Assembly: GCF_041200025.1 (NCBI RefSeq)
Contig: NZ_CP165628.1
Coordinates: 4,464,001 to 4,528,000, forward strand
Direction of reading: 5' to 3'
Source: Rouxiella sp. WC2420
Lineage (GTDB): Bacteria > Pseudomonadota > Gammaproteobacteria > Enterobacterales > Enterobacteriaceae
DNA: 64,000 nucleotides
Under the pieces are notes generated by a model. The model made no database searches and was not told the DNA's origin. It worked only from the letters and a program-made list of their open reading frames with translations. Shown piece by piece: positions 51,547-62,152 of this stretch; the stretch's first letter is position 1, and each line of letters starts with the position of its first letter. The position numbers were made by a program, and so were the translations under genes.

Positions 51547-53115
51547 ATTTTTACCCGAGTAGCCAATTTTTGCCGTAAGGTGCTAGTTCGTGAAGATAAA
51601 GTCATCCGTGAAGAGACTCCGGTTCACGATGATAACGGCCACCGCGATCCCGTCACTTCTCCTGAAGTTGAACACGTGAAGGCGAAAGCGCCTGAGCATC
51701 GCGAAAGACGCAGCCCGCAGCGCCAATCGCCGCGCGCGCAACAAGCACAGCAAAAACCTGTGAGCAAACCTAGCGAAACCAGGTCTGAAAACATGACGGT
51801 TGTCCCGCGCGACGGCCACGACATTTCGCGCAGAGATATCAGCGACAACGCGCTGAAGGTACTCTATCGCCTGAATAAATCAGGGTACGAGGCCTATCTG
51901 GTTGGCGGCGGCGTGCGTGATCTGCTGCTGCACAAAAAACCTAAAGATTTTGATATCACCACCAACGCTACGCCAGAACAGGTTCGTAAACTGTTCCGTA
52001 ACTGCCGCTTGGTTGGTCGCCGTTTCCGTCTGGCGCACGTCATGTTTGGCCCTGAAATCATTGAAGTGGCGACCTTCCGCGGTCATCACGAGCAGGTTCA
52101 GGAAACCGACGATAAAAACCTTTCTCAGCAGGCCCAAAACGGCATGCTGCTGCGCGACAACATCTTTGGTTCGATTGAAGAAGATGCTCAGCGCCGCGAC
52201 TTCACTATCAACAGCCTGTACTACGGGATTTCCGACTTTACGCTGCGTGATTACACCGGCGGTCTGAAAGATCTGAAAGACGGCGTGATTCGTTTGATTG
52301 GCGACCCGGAAACTCGCTACCGTGAAGACCCGGTACGTATGCTGCGCGCGGTGCGTTTTGCCGCCAAGCTCGGCATGACTATCAGTCCTGAAACCGCTGA
52401 GCCTATCCCGCGTTTGGCGACCTTGCTGCAAGAGATCCCGCCGGCACGCCTGTTTGAAGAGTCGCTGAAACTCTTGCAGGCCGGTTATGGTTTCAGAACC
52501 GCTCAGCTACTGCGTGAATATCAGCTGTTCCAGCCGTTGTTCCCTCTGATTGCCCGTCAGTTTACCGAGCGTGGCGACAGCCCGATGGAACGCATTCTGG
52601 ATCAGGTTCTGAAAAATACCGATCATCGTCTGCACAATGATATGCGTGTTAATCCGGCATTCTTGTTTGCAGCCATGCTGTGGTATCCGGTGATCGAGCA
52701 CGCACAGAAGCTGGCTCAGGAAGGCGGGCTGACTTATTACGACGCCTTCTCGCTGGCGATGAACGACGTGCTGGACGAACAGTGCCGCTCATTGGCTATC
52801 CCGAAACGTATCACGACGCTGGTTCGCGATATCTGGGCATTGCAGCTGCGCCTTTCTCGCCGTCAAGGCAAGCGCGCGCACAAGCTGATGGAACATCCTA
52901 AATTCCGCGCCGCGTTTGATCTGCTGGCGTTGCGCGCCGAAGTTGAACAGCACCGCGAATTACAGAGTCTCACCCAATGGTGGAGCGAGTTCCAGGAAGC
53001 TACCCCGGCTTCGCAGAAAAATATGCTGGGAACTCTCGGTGATGATGCACCGCCGCGCCGTAATCGCACGCGACGCCCTCGCAAACGCGCTCCACGTTCC
53101 GGCAGCGCTCAATGA
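51547..53115 (+). CDS. pcnB: Poly(A) polymerase I, AUU start
   Basis: Adds poly(A) tails to RNA 3' ends and so promotes decay; controls ColE1-type plasmid copy number. The start is ATT at 51547, as documented for E. coli pcnB: GAGGTGTACC directly precedes ATTTTTACCCGAGTAGCC, and the translation (M)[12 protein letters not shown] matches. An ATG at 51511 lies in frame but lacks a site. 522 residues. The nucleotidyltransferase core shows [19 protein letters not shown] and [12 protein letters not shown], then FLEESL-type helices and a basic tail [14 protein letters not shown]. Residues 15-85 include about 60 extra charged, low-complexity residues absent from E. coli. folK overlaps its stop. Confidence 0.95.
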   Translation: MFTRVANFCRKVLVREDKVIREETPVHDDNGHRDPVTSPEVEHVKAKAPEHRERRSPQRQSPRAQQAQQKPVSKPSETRSENMTVVPRDGHDISRRDISDNALKVLYRLNKSGYEAYLVGGGVRDLLLHKKPKDFDITTNATPEQVRKLFRNCRLVGRRFRLAHVMFGPEIIEVATFRGHHEQVQETDDKNLSQQAQNGMLLRDNIFGSIEEDAQRRDFTINSLYYGISDFTLRDYTGGLKDLKDGVIRLIGDPETRYREDPVRMLRAVRFAAKLGMTISPETAEPIPRLATLLQEIPPARLFEESLKLLQAGYGFRTAQLLREYQLFQPLFPLIARQFTERGDSPMERILDQVLKNTDHRLHNDMRVNPAFLFAAMLWYPVIEHAQKLAQEGGLTYYDAFSLAMNDVLDEQCRSLAIPKRITTLVRDIWALQLRLSRRQGKRAHKLMEHPKFRAAFDLLALRAEVEQHRELQSLTQWWSEFQEATPASQKNMLGTLGDDAPPRRNRTRRPRKRAPRSGSAQ

Positions 53116-53591
53116 TTCGTGTCTATATTGCGCTTGGCAGTAATCTTGCCAAGCCGTTAGACCAGGTAAACTGTGCGCTGGAAGCTCTGGCGCATTTACC
53201 TCGCACTCGCCTGATACAAACCTCTTCGTTTTATCGCAGTAAACCTCTTGGCCCTCAGGATCAACCTGACTATCTCAACGCCGTGGTCGCTCTGGATACC
53301 CTGCTCCCTGCCCACGAGTTGCTGGACAGCACACAGTCTATCGAACTGAATCAGGGACGCGTCCGCAAGGCCGAACGTTGGGGACCGCGAACGCTGGATC
53401 TGGATATGCTGCTGTATGGCAATGAGATTATCGGCACCGAACGGTTAATTGTGCCGCACTATGACATGAAAAATCGCGAGTTTATGCTGTATCCGCTGGC
53501 AGAAATCGCTCCAGAATTAGTCTTTCCCGACGGCGAATCCTTGCAACAGTTGCTTGAGCGGGTGCCAATGAATGGGCTGACACGCTGGTAG
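53112..53591 (+). CDS. folK: Hydroxymethyldihydropterin pyrophosphokinase
   Basis: Transfers pyrophosphate from ATP to 6-hydroxymethyl-7,8-dihydropterin in folate synthesis. It has 159 residues, the usual length. [35 protein letters not shown], and the catalytic [15 protein letters not shown] segment are present. ATG overlaps the pcnB TGA by four bases (translational coupling). In E. coli panB follows; here opgD and qseBC intervene. Confidence 0.97.
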   Translation: MIRVYIALGSNLAKPLDQVNCALEALAHLPRTRLIQTSSFYRSKPLGPQDQPDYLNAVVALDTLLPAHELLDSTQSIELNQGRVRKAERWGPRTLDLDMLLYGNEIIGTERLIVPHYDMKNREFMLYPLAEIAPELVFPDGESLQQLLERVPMNGLTRW

Positions 53592-53807
53592 TTTTTGAGA
53601 AATATCTACTCAGGCTGAACACCCGTTAAATTGATCGACTGTTACGGTTAAACATATTTCGCCAGCCATCGGCCAAGTGAGTCGAGTTTGTGAACTACTC
53701 AATAGCCAGCAGCAGCTTTCGCTGCCAATGATCCGCAGACTTCACAAGATGTTTGATATTTCTGCGGCCTCGCTTATCGGCGTACCATTCAATAAATTTA
53801 CTGAATG

Positions 53808-55421
53808 TTAAATCCCCTGCATTGGTCGCGGCGAAGACTCAAACGGCAGATATTGGTAAAGCCAGGTTTCTGAAAGTGTTTTGCTACTTTCCTTGAGATA
53901 CAGCCTCAGCTCGACCGGCTCTTTGCCTTCAACGTGCAGGTCAAAGAAAACGCGCCAAAAACCGTTGCCACCCGGCGACTTCTCAACTTTTATGCCCTCA
54001 AGCGTGCCGCGAGAGGCCGTTAGCACTGCCTCCGGCCTGGCATTCGATGGTAGGTTATCTAATACTGCTCCACTGAATTCCACCATAAACTTGCGCACTC
54101 CAGATGGCGGATAGGCTCCGGGATTACCGCCCCTTCCCAACCGAGTCGCCCCACAGCGCGCCAGCGGTGACGGATAAGGCTGATCCGCCAACCAGTGCAT
54201 GCGATAGCTAAACTGGTGCTCGCTACCTGCCGTAGCGGGCTTTTTGGGCACCCACATCGCAACAATATTATCGTAAATCTCATCGTCGGTCGGGATTTCC
54301 ACCAGCTGCACCGCGCCTTCGCCCCAATGCCCTTTGGGCTCGACCCACAAGTCAGGACGTTTTTCATAGCTGACCGAACCCAGATAACTGTTGAAATCGC
54401 GATCCTTTTGCATCAATCCAAAGCCGCGCGGATTGTTATCGGCTAAAGCGGAAACCCTGACCTGCATCGGATTGTTAAGCGGCCGCCAGACATGTTCCCC
54501 GCTGCCAGTCCACAAAGCCAATCCATCAGAGTCATGCACCTCAGGACGCCAGTCAGAGGCCGAGCCTTTCGCCGTCTTGGAAAACCAGTACATCGAGGTT
54601 TGTGGCGCGATACCAAAACGGCCAACGTCGCGACGTAGAAACAGCGAACAGTCAACGTCCATTACAACGCCTTTAGTTCGCTGTAAAACAAACCGATAAG
54701 CCCCGCAAATACTTGGCCCGTCCAGCAGCGCGTAAACGGTAAGCTGGTTGCTATCATTGGCGGGTGTTTCAAACCAGAAATGAGTGAAATTAGGAAACTC
54801 TTCAGGGGTATCACCCAGAACGGTATTAATCGCGATACCGCGAGCAGACAGTCCAAACTGCCCCTGCTCGCCCACCGCGCGGAAATAAGATGCGCCAATA
54901 AAGGAGACCCAGTCTTTTTCAGAATTATTTTTCAGCGCCTGCTGGTTATCCAACACTCTGAACCCAGTAAACACATCGCCTTTGATATCAGGCAATACGC
55001 CATTTTTATTATCGGGGAAGCTGAAATAGCTAATGTCTTGCACTATCTCACGCGCGGATTGGTTATCAACCACCGACATTTTCACCGTGGTGTTATGTAG
55101 ACTGCTGACGCTGAAAAAAGTGACAGGAAAACGGGCTTTGCCCTGAGAGAATATTGCATAGTCGGGCTTGTAGATAATTTTGCGGTAAACGTCGTAATTG
55201 ATATTGGCCAAGGCTTTTGCATCAACTGCGTGCGGGGGAATATAGGCGCTTTTCGCCAAGGTTTTTGCCTGTTGGATTAATCCGCCATACGTAAACGGTT
55301 CAGCGGATGCAAATTTTAATTTTTGCGCGGCAAAGGCTTCCGGAGTTATGCCTATTGCCGCCAAAGCCAGCGAGAAAGAGGTATAGGTCAGTAAATTACG
55401 TCGTGTAACCATAAATAACAT
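53808..55421 (-). CDS. opgD: Osmoregulated periplasmic glucan biosynthesis protein OpgD
   Basis: Periplasmic protein that shapes or cleaves the osmoregulated glucan backbone; paralogue of OpgG. The 537-residue precursor has a twin-arginine signal (MLFMVTRRNLLTYTSFSLAL, cut near AFA), which separates OpgD from Sec-exported OpgG. Family blocks are FPVTFFSVSSLHNTTVKMSV, GASYFRAVGEQGQFGLSARG, FWFETPANDSNQLTVYALLD and MYWFSKTAKGSASDWRPEVH. The ATG at 55421 has AGGG upstream; one three codons later is possible. It lies between folK and qseC, unlike E. coli. Confidence 0.93.
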   Translation of the reverse strand: MLFMVTRRNLLTYTSFSLALAAIGITPEAFAAQKLKFASAEPFTYGGLIQQAKTLAKSAYIPPHAVDAKALANINYDVYRKIIYKPDYAIFSQGKARFPVTFFSVSSLHNTTVKMSVVDNQSAREIVQDISYFSFPDNKNGVLPDIKGDVFTGFRVLDNQQALKNNSEKDWVSFIGASYFRAVGEQGQFGLSARGIAINTVLGDTPEEFPNFTHFWFETPANDSNQLTVYALLDGPSICGAYRFVLQRTKGVVMDVDCSLFLRRDVGRFGIAPQTSMYWFSKTAKGSASDWRPEVHDSDGLALWTGSGEHVWRPLNNPMQVRVSALADNNPRGFGLMQKDRDFNSYLGSVSYEKRPDLWVEPKGHWGEGAVQLVEIPTDDEIYDNIVAMWVPKKPATAGSEHQFSYRMHWLADQPYPSPLARCGATRLGRGGNPGAYPPSGVRKFMVEFSGAVLDNLPSNARPEAVLTASRGTLEGIKVEKSPGGNGFWRVFFDLHVEGKEPVELRLYLKESSKTLSETWLYQYLPFESSPRPMQGI

Positions 55422-55521
55422 CGTTCCCTGAGTGAAGGTAAACTGCTAGAACTGGGAGCTACCGTTGGGCAAAATTCCAAAACCCATCCCCTTGATGGCA
55501 GTCTTAATTCTAGCAGAACTC

Positions 55522-56940
55522 TCAAAAGGCTAACTTAACCTCCACCCCTCCCTTGGCGGCATTGTTATAGCTCACGCGAATACCATGCAAATCAGCGATT
55601 CGTAGAACAATAGAGATCCCTAATCCGCTGCCGGTTTGCTCCTGCCCCGGTGGCCGATAAAAACGTTCCCCTAGCCGCTGTAAATGCTCTTCAGTCAGGC
55701 TTGGCCCGCTGTTTCTGATAAGCAGGCCTGAGTGATTCAGCGAGATATGCACCTGACTACCGGCGGGTGAATAGCGAATCGCATTATCCAGCAGGTTGCG
55801 CAGCAGCAGTGACAGCAGCAGCGGTTCTCCACGTATCGGCGCAGGCGTACCTTGTTGATCCAGCAATAATTCGATGCCGCGACGGTGCGCGGAAGAATCC
55901 TGCTCGATTAACGCCTGCGTCGCCAACGCAGCCCAGTCGATAGTGGTCAATTCATCCAGTGAGACAAAAGATTCCAGACGAGAAAGCGTCAGCAGTTGGT
56001 CCACAAGTCGAGTTGAACGATCGATACTGGTGGTCAGGTTTTCTACCGCGCGCTGACGCACCTCGGCGTCATCACCGGCCAGCTGCACCACTTCGGTTTG
56101 CACTCGCAGCGCTGCCAGCGGACTGCGCAGCTCGTGAGCCGCGTCTGAAGTAAAGCGACGTTCTCGCACCAGCATCTCTTGCGTCCGTTCAAACAAAGCA
56201 TTCAGTGACTGCACCAGCGGCAACACTTCGCCAGGGACTTTATCGGTAGAGATTGGCCGCGATTCATCGGCTGCACGGTGTCGTAAATCATCGGCAACAC
56301 GTCGCAAAGGCCGCAGCTCGATGCTCAGCATCACCACCAATGCTGCCATCAGCAACGGCAGTGAAGCAAGCCAGGGCCAGAGTTGCCCACTGACCATGTC
56401 CCACGCCATATCGCTGCGATAGTCATACTCCTGCCCAACGGCAATACGGTAGCGGCCATCGGGAGAAGTCAGCCACAGCAGCCGCCAGCTATCGTCATCA
56501 TCTTTCAGCCGAGCGTCGATAAATCCATGAGCATCGTGATTGAAATTGATCTCTTTGCCGTGCTCACCGTCGTTAAGCAACATTTTGCCCTGCCGGTCAA
56601 AAATGGCAAAAGTCAGCGCGTCGTCATCGGTGTGACCGCGACGATGTTTATCCAACAGTTGTTTATTGTCCGGCATCGGGGGCATTTTACCGTCGAGAAG
56701 CTTATCGCCTAGCCCGGCAGTGGCCAGCCGTTTGGCAAACAGCATCTGCTGAGTATCAAATACTTCGTTAATCTTATGACGGGTTTGCTGCCATGCCACG
56801 CTGCTGGCGACGGTCCAGGTTATCAACGCCAACACGGCGAAGAGCAAAATTAACCTGCCGCGAAGACTCATGCGGTCCAAATGCTGGCGCAGTGTTCGGA
56901 AAAAAGGCCTTAACCTATTTATTACAGTAAAATGCGTCAC
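55522..56940 (-). CDS. qseC: Sensor histidine kinase QseC
   Basis: Inner-membrane kinase paired with QseB; in pathogenic E. coli it is reported to respond to AI-3 and adrenergic hormones. 472 residues. Two membrane helices (about 28-50 and 185-207) flank a periplasmic sensor. [20 protein letters not shown] and [20 protein letters not shown] are typical of QseC. HisKA has the phospho-acceptor in [20 protein letters not shown]; the ATPase has [14 protein letters not shown] and [12 protein letters not shown] at 56940 overlaps the qseB stop by four bases; an ATG at 56871 is an alternative start nearer the E. coli length. Confidence 0.93.
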   Translation of the reverse strand: MTHFTVINRLRPFFRTLRQHLDRMSLRGRLILLFAVLALITWTVASSVAWQQTRHKINEVFDTQQMLFAKRLATAGLGDKLLDGKMPPMPDNKQLLDKHRRGHTDDDALTFAIFDRQGKMLLNDGEHGKEINFNHDAHGFIDARLKDDDDSWRLLWLTSPDGRYRIAVGQEYDYRSDMAWDMVSGQLWPWLASLPLLMAALVVMLSIELRPLRRVADDLRHRAADESRPISTDKVPGEVLPLVQSLNALFERTQEMLVRERRFTSDAAHELRSPLAALRVQTEVVQLAGDDAEVRQRAVENLTTSIDRSTRLVDQLLTLSRLESFVSLDELTTIDWAALATQALIEQDSSAHRRGIELLLDQQGTPAPIRGEPLLLSLLLRNLLDNAIRYSPAGSQVHISLNHSGLLIRNSGPSLTEEHLQRLGERFYRPPGQEQTGSGLGISIVLRIADLHGIRVSYNNAAKGGVEVKLAF

Positions 56941-57602
56941 GAGTTTTCATCGCCCAGCACATAGCCGACGCCGTGAACTGTGCGGATAAAACCGCTGCCC
57001 AGCTTGCGGCGCAAATGATGAATATGTACCTCAACGGCGTTGCTGCTGACTTCCTGATCCCAACTGTAGAGCTTTTCTTCAATGAGTTGGCGTTGCAGGA
57101 CGCGGCTTTTATTACGTAGAAACAGTTCCATCAGCGAGACTTCGCGCGAGGTCAGCACGACGGGTTCACCGTTGAGAATGACACTCCGCGAGGCAGGGTC
57201 GAACTCAAGAGTGCCGTGATTGATTTTCGGCGTAACCTGACCATGACGCCTGCGGATAAGCGCCTCTAACCTCGCGGCCACCTCAACCAAAGCAAAAGGC
57301 TTACAAAGATAATCATCGGCACCGGCCTGCAAGCCGCTCACACGTTGCTCCAACGCGTCACGGGCGGTAAGAACCAGCACTGGCGTATCGCGCCCCTCGT
57401 GCCGCCACTGGCGCAGCAGCTCCATGCCGTCCAGACCGGGCAAACTCAAGTCGAGGATCACCGCGTCGTAGGGTGCACTGTCGAGCGCCGTTTTTCCGGT
57501 AACTCCATCGCAAAACCAGTCCAGAGTGAATCCCAGCCTTGTGAGCCCCACTTTGATACCGTCGCCGATCATCTTGTCGTCTTCGATCAATAAAATCCGC
57601 AT
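56937..57602 (-). CDS. qseB: Response regulator QseB
   Basis: OmpR-family regulator phosphorylated by QseC. 221 residues. Receiver: [19 protein letters not shown], phospho-acceptor in [28 protein letters not shown] and the Lys in DDYLCKPFA. The winged-helix output domain includes [37 protein letters not shown] and a C-terminal [12 protein letters not shown]. It heads the qseBC operon, divergent from panB. Confidence 0.95.
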   Translation of the reverse strand: MRILLIEDDKMIGDGIKVGLTRLGFTLDWFCDGVTGKTALDSAPYDAVILDLSLPGLDGMELLRQWRHEGRDTPVLVLTARDALEQRVSGLQAGADDYLCKPFALVEVAARLEALIRRRHGQVTPKINHGTLEFDPASRSVILNGEPVVLTSREVSLMELFLRNKSRVLQRQLIEEKLYSWDQEVSSNAVEVHIHHLRRKLGSGFIRTVHGVGYVLGDENS

Positions 57603-57785
57603 TGCTGACGCTCTCCTGAATCATGCACTGTAATAGATCATTAAATCAGTATATCCCAGCCTTATTATGTAGTTCTTAAGTTGTGCGATGTCTCGCATCT
57701 TCCTTAAACAGGCTACGTGATCGACAGAGCATCCAGTAGAATAGTCAGCGGGTTATTTTGAAGTTTACAAAGTTGAGAAATTACT

Positions 57786-58580
57786 ATGAAAGCGACAACC
57801 ATGAGTCAACTGCGCCAATGGAAGCAGGAAAAGCACAAATTTGCGACCATTACCGCCTACGATGCCAGCTTTGCCCAGCTATTTGCCGAGCAAGGTATTC
57901 CCGTAATGCTGATAGGCGATTCGCTGGGAATGGTGGTGCAGGGACAGGATTCTACGCTTCCGGTGACGCTCGAAGATATTGTTTACCATACACGCTGTGT
58001 ACGTCGTGGTGCGCCAAAAGCGCTGCTGCTTTCTGACCTGCCGTTCATGACTTACGCGACTCCAGAACAAACCTTTCACAGCGCAGCACAATTGATGCGC
58101 GCCGGGGCCAATATGGTCAAGCTCGAGGGTGGAAGCTGGCTGTGTGAAACCGTGTCCATGCTAACCGAACGTGCTGTGCCGGTTTGCGGGCATTTGGGCC
58201 TGACGCCACAGTCGGTTAATATCTTCGGCGGTTACAAGGTACAGGGTCGCGGTGAAGCAGCGGCCAATCAGCTGTTACAAGATGCTCTGGCGCTGGAAAA
58301 AGCCGGCATGCAGCTGCTGGTACTGGAGTGTGTGCCGGTTGAACTGGCCCGTCGAGTGACGCAGGAGTTAACTATTCCGGTAATTGGTATTGGCGCGGGC
58401 AGTGCTACCGACGGCCAGATTCTGGTTATGCACGATGCGTTTGGCATTACCGGTGGACACATCCCGAAATTTGCCAAAGACTTCCTGGCCGAGGCTGGCG
58501 ACATTCGTGACGCCGTGCGCTTGTACGTCAAAGAGGTCGAGGAAGGCGTGTATCCGGGCCTTGAGCACAGTTTTCAGTAA
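57786..58580 (+). CDS. panB: 3-methyl-2-oxobutanoate hydroxymethyltransferase
   Basis: Makes ketopantoate from 2-ketoisovalerate and methylene-tetrahydrofolate, the first committed step of pantothenate synthesis. It has 264 residues, the E. coli length. [40 protein letters not shown] (Mg and substrate Asp), [10 protein letters not shown] and [20 protein letters not shown] are conserved. GAGAAA lies upstream of ATG. panC follows after 30 bases. Confidence 0.97.
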   Translation: MKATTMSQLRQWKQEKHKFATITAYDASFAQLFAEQGIPVMLIGDSLGMVVQGQDSTLPVTLEDIVYHTRCVRRGAPKALLLSDLPFMTYATPEQTFHSAAQLMRAGANMVKLEGGSWLCETVSMLTERAVPVCGHLGLTPQSVNIFGGYKVQGRGEAAANQLLQDALALEKAGMQLLVLECVPVELARRVTQELTIPVIGIGAGSATDGQILVMHDAFGITGGHIPKFAKDFLAEAGDIRDAVRLYVKEVEEGVYPGLEHSFQ

Positions 58581-58610
58581 ACAACTGGTCATCCAGATAG
58601 AGGCATCATT

Positions 58611-59465
58611 GTGTTAATCATTGAAACTATCCCGCTGCTGCGTAGAGAGATCCGCTTCTTCAAGCAGAACAACAAGCGCATAGCGCTGGTGCCGACGATG
58701 GGCAATTTACATCAAGGCCATATGACGTTAGTGGATGAAGCCAGGGCGCGCGCCGACATTGTTATCGTCAGCATCTTCGTGAACCCGATGCAGTTTGAAC
58801 GTGCCGACGACCTCGAACGTTATCCTCGAACCCTGCAGGAAGACTGCGAGAAGCTGAATAAACGCGGCGTTGATCTGGTATTCGCACCGATTCCGGCCGA
58901 AGTTTATCCGAAAGGTCTGGCTTCGCAGACTCAGGTTGACGTGCCCGGCCTGTCGACCATCCTCGAAGGTGCCAGCCGCCCGGGGCATTTTCGTGGCGTC
59001 TCGACCATCGTCAGCAAACTGTTTAACCTGATACAGCCCGATGTCGCCTGTTTTGGTCAGAAAGACTATCAACAGCTGGCGCTGATCCGCGCGTTGGTAG
59101 AAGATATGGGCTACGATCTGGAGATTGTTGGCGTACCGACAGTCCGCGCCAAAGACGGTCTGGCGCTCAGTTCGCGCAACGGTTACCTGACCCACGATGA
59201 ACGTAAAATCGCGCCCAAGCTGGCAAAAATCATGAATCAGCTGGCAACTCGCCTGTCTCAGGGAGAACGCCACGTTGAAGAACTACTGACAGACTGCGCC
59301 GAACAACTGCGCGAGGCAGGTTTCACCCCGGACGAACTGTTTATCCGCGATGCCAAAAACCTGCGCGATCTGTCGGTAGACAGCACCTCGGCGGTGATCC
59401 TGATGGCCGCATGGCTTGGCAAAGCTCGCCTGATAGACAATCAGGAAGTCGATCTGACCGTCTAA
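58611..59465 (+). CDS. panC: Pantothenate synthetase
   Basis: Condenses pantoate with beta-alanine (from PanD) using ATP. It has 284 residues. The start is GTG at 58611 ([16 protein letters not shown]), preceded by AGAGG and matching the E. coli N-terminus. ATP-site motifs are [60 protein letters not shown] and [10 protein letters not shown]. panD follows only after a 456-base repeat array. Confidence 0.97.
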   Translation: MLIIETIPLLRREIRFFKQNNKRIALVPTMGNLHQGHMTLVDEARARADIVIVSIFVNPMQFERADDLERYPRTLQEDCEKLNKRGVDLVFAPIPAEVYPKGLASQTQVDVPGLSTILEGASRPGHFRGVSTIVSKLFNLIQPDVACFGQKDYQQLALIRALVEDMGYDLEIVGVPTVRAKDGLALSSRNGYLTHDERKIAPKLAKIMNQLATRLSQGERHVEELLTDCAEQLREAGFTPDELFIRDAKNLRDLSVDSTSAVILMAAWLGKARLIDNQEVDLTV

Positions 59466-59469
59466 GTAA

Positions 59470-59907
59470 CAAATGAATCCCGCTGAGCTTACTCAAGTAA
59501 GTGATGCGGGTGATTGAGAGCAGCCAACAACGCTGTGGCTAAACAAAGTGTTCACCTCGAACTCATTTGAGTCACAGCAAGGCGGCAAACGAATGAATCC
59601 CGTTGAGCTTACTCAAGTAAGTGATGCGGGTGAATGAGAGCAGCCAACAACGCTGTGGCTAAACAAAGTGTTCACCTCGAACTCATTTGAGTCACAGCAA
59701 GGCGGCAAACGAATGAATCCCGTTGAGCTTACTCAGGTAAGTGATGCGGGTGAATGAGAGCAGCCAACAACGCTGTGGCTAAACAAAGTGTTCACCTCGA
59801 ACTCATTTGAGTCACAGCAAGGCGGCAAACGAATGAATCCCGTTGAGCTTACTCAAGTAAGTGATGCGGGTGAATGAGAGCAGCCAACAACGCTGTGGCT
59901 CAAATGA
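59470..59907 (+). repeat. Four tandem ERIC-like units (120-base period) between panC and panD
   Basis: The core GTTGAGCTTACTCAAGTAAG / TGATGCGGGTGAATGAGAGC recurs at exact 120-base steps (59471, 59591, 59711, 59831), with two or three substitutions overall. Whole units have inverted ends, TCATTTGAGTCACAGC at the left and GCTGTGGCTCAAATGA at the far right (59891-59906). Inner junctions share the same linker AAACAAAGTGTTCACCTCGA. The first unit lacks its left end. The core is ERIC-related but differs from the 10.8-kb array. It fills the panC-panD gap (59466-59921); no gene is present. Confidence 0.9.
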
Positions 59908-59921
59908 GGAAGAGGTAGGTT

Positions 59922-60302
59922 ATGGTACGTAATATGCTGCAAGGCAAACTCCACCGAGTCCACGTGACACATGCCGATTTACACTATGAAGGTTCATGCG
60001 CCATCGATCAGGACTTTCTCGATGCTTCCGGTATTCTGGAATATGAAGCCATCGATATTTATAACGTGACCAACGGTAAACGTTTTTCTACCTATGCTAT
60101 TGCGGCGGAACGCGGTTCGCATATTATTTCAGTAAACGGTGCCGCGGCACATTGTGCCAGCGTCGACGATCTGCTGATCATCTGTTCCTACGTGCAGATG
60201 TCAGACGCCGAAGCGCGTCAACACAAGCCAAATGTGGCCTATTTTGAAGGCAAAAACCTGCTGAAACGCACAGCCAAAGCGGTGCCGGTTCAGGTTGCCT
60301 GA
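59922..60302 (+). CDS. panD: Aspartate 1-decarboxylase proenzyme
   Basis: Pyruvoyl enzyme that makes beta-alanine from aspartate for PanC. The 126 residues match E. coli. Self-cleavage occurs between Gly24 and Ser25 in [11 protein letters not shown], creating the pyruvoyl group. Other active-site segments are [19 protein letters not shown] and [28 protein letters not shown] precedes ATG. PanD needs the PanM/PanZ activator in enterobacteria; that gene is not in the window. Confidence 0.97.
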   Translation: MVRNMLQGKLHRVHVTHADLHYEGSCAIDQDFLDASGILEYEAIDIYNVTNGKRFSTYAIAAERGSHIISVNGAAAHCASVDDLLIICSYVQMSDAEARQHKPNVAYFEGKNLLKRTAKAVPVQVA

Positions 60303-60328
60303 TAGCCCTCCGTTATTTCGCTTAAAGA

Positions 60329-60358
60329 AAACGGGAGCTTGATGGCTCCCGTTTTTTA
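60329..60358 (+). terminator. Rho-independent terminator of panD
   Basis: AAAACGGGAGC/GCTCCCGTTTT with a six-base loop and six T, 27 bases after the panD stop. Confidence 0.9.
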
Positions 60359-60523
60359 TCGGCTAAATCTGATTCCTTCCCCTTTGGTATCCCCCTTTCC
60401 TGCTTTGCCATTTTTCTGCTTTTTAAACACTTTTAAGTTCATAGTCTGGAAAATAGAGATTTGATAGCTTTTAAATCGCTTTAAAAATATCCATATTTTC
60501 TATTACAAGAAAGGGCTATTGGC

Positions 60524-62128
60524 ATGAAGTTATTTCGACAATTAAGTCGTGGTTTATCTTTATTTTTTCTAGGGATTGCAGTCATTATTGGTGCGGCGCA
60601 GGCAGAAACGGTCACACCACATCGGGGAGGCACTTTAACCCTTATCTTACCCAGCGAACCCTCGGCATTGGTGGCAATAGCCACGGTAGCGCAGCCGGTT
60701 ATTGCGGTAAGTGCCAAGGTAACAGAAGGCCTGCTGACTTATGATTACAACCTGAATCCCTTGGCGCAGCTGGCAACCTCCTGGGAAATCAGCCCTGACG
60801 GTTTGCAATACACTTTTCATCTGCGTAAAGGCGTGAAATGGACTGACGGCAAGCCCTTCACCTCGGCAGATGTCGCCTTTTCGATTAATTTACTGAAAAA
60901 AACGCATCCACGCGCCAAGGCGACCTTTGCCAACGTCGAATCGATCGCGACGCCAGATCCCCTCACTGCGGTATTTAAACTCAGTAATCCAGCACCTTAT
61001 CTGATCCGCGCGTTTGCGGCCGGTGAAACGCCGATTGTGCCGGAACATATTTATGCCAACACCGATCCGCTGAAAAATGAAAATAATAATCATCCTATCG
61101 GAACCGGGCCTTATGTCTTTGAGAAATGGGTACGCGGCAGCTATATCATTTACAAACGTAATCCGAATTATTGGGACCAGCCGAAGCCATACATCGACCA
61201 ACTGATCGTCAAGTTTTCAACCGATCCAGTCGTGCGCTCGCTGGATCTGCAAACCGGTCAGGCGGATTTGGGTTATCGTACTCCGGTTGCGCTCAGCGAG
61301 TTGAAAACCTTGCAGAAAAAGCCCGATCTGGTTTTCGGTTATCAAGGTTATAACTACAACTACAGCGTAGCGTCGATCTATTTCAACCTCGACGATAAGG
61401 TGTTTAAAGATATTCGCGTGCGTCAGGCCATTGCTCACGCCATTAATCGTGCAGCTTTGCTAAAAGTCGTGTATTTCGGCTATGCAACGCCAACCGAATC
61501 GCCTATTGCACCGGGCCTGAAAGCCTTCCATAGCGCCACGCCATCGCCGTATCAGTATGATCTGGCCGCCGCAAACAAGCTGCTCGATGAAGCAGGATAC
61601 AAAAAAGGCAGCGACGGTGTTCGCCTGCGTGTGACGCTGGACTACAACACCTTTGACGATACCTTCCAACGCAATGCCGAATTTGTCCGCTCGGCGCTGA
61701 GCAGAATTGGTATCGCAGTCACGCTGCGTTCTCAGGATATTTCAACCTATGCCGAACGCGTGTTTACCCATCGTGATTTCCAGTTCTCCATCGACCAATA
61801 CGCCAATCTGTATGATCCAACCGCGGGCGTGCAGCGCCTTTACTGGTCTAAAAATTATCGTCCGGGCGTGCCGTGGACCAACATTTCTCACTATATCAAT
61901 CCGCAGGTCGATAAAGTGCTGGAAGCCGCGCAAACGGAAAATGATGCCCAGAAACGTATCGCCGACTTTAAGCAATTCCAGGACATCGTGCAGCACGACG
62001 TGCCTGATATCCCATTAGCGTCGCCACAGTTTATTACCATCGCCAACAAACGGGTTCATGACAGCTCGCCAACCGCTGACGGTATCGAAGGCAATCTTTC
62101 AACGGTTTGGGTCGATCCAAAACCTTAA
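60524..62128 (+). CDS. ABC transporter substrate-binding protein, peptide/opine family 5
   Basis: Periplasmic binding protein of the SBP_bac_5 family (OppA/DppA fold), about 534 residues, with a Sec signal MKLFRQLSRGLSLFFLGIAV and cleavage near AQA. Family segments: VTEGLLTYDYNLNPLAQLAT, YTFHLRKGVKWTDGKPFTSA, NNHPIGTGPYVFEKW, VRQAIAHAINRAALLKVVYF and DPTAGVQRLYWS. There is no lipobox Cys. It is followed 24 bases later by a racemase-like gene and then two permeases, so it heads an import operon. The ligand cannot be read from sequence; the linked enzyme hints at an amino-acid derivative or small peptide. Confidence 0.88.
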   Translation: MKLFRQLSRGLSLFFLGIAVIIGAAQAETVTPHRGGTLTLILPSEPSALVAIATVAQPVIAVSAKVTEGLLTYDYNLNPLAQLATSWEISPDGLQYTFHLRKGVKWTDGKPFTSADVAFSINLLKKTHPRAKATFANVESIATPDPLTAVFKLSNPAPYLIRAFAAGETPIVPEHIYANTDPLKNENNNHPIGTGPYVFEKWVRGSYIIYKRNPNYWDQPKPYIDQLIVKFSTDPVVRSLDLQTGQADLGYRTPVALSELKTLQKKPDLVFGYQGYNYNYSVASIYFNLDDKVFKDIRVRQAIAHAINRAALLKVVYFGYATPTESPIAPGLKAFHSATPSPYQYDLAAANKLLDEAGYKKGSDGVRLRVTLDYNTFDDTFQRNAEFVRSALSRIGIAVTLRSQDISTYAERVFTHRDFQFSIDQYANLYDPTAGVQRLYWSKNYRPGVPWTNISHYINPQVDKVLEAAQTENDAQKRIADFKQFQDIVQHDVPDIPLASPQFITIANKRVHDSSPTADGIEGNLSTVWVDPKP

Positions 62129-62152
62129 CCCGCAATCGTGGAGCAGAATTTG

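Noticed and set aside
59470-59907. Regular 120-base repeats considered as a CRISPR array
   Set aside because: Linkers are identical between copies, units are long palindromes with an ERIC-type core, and no cas genes are present.
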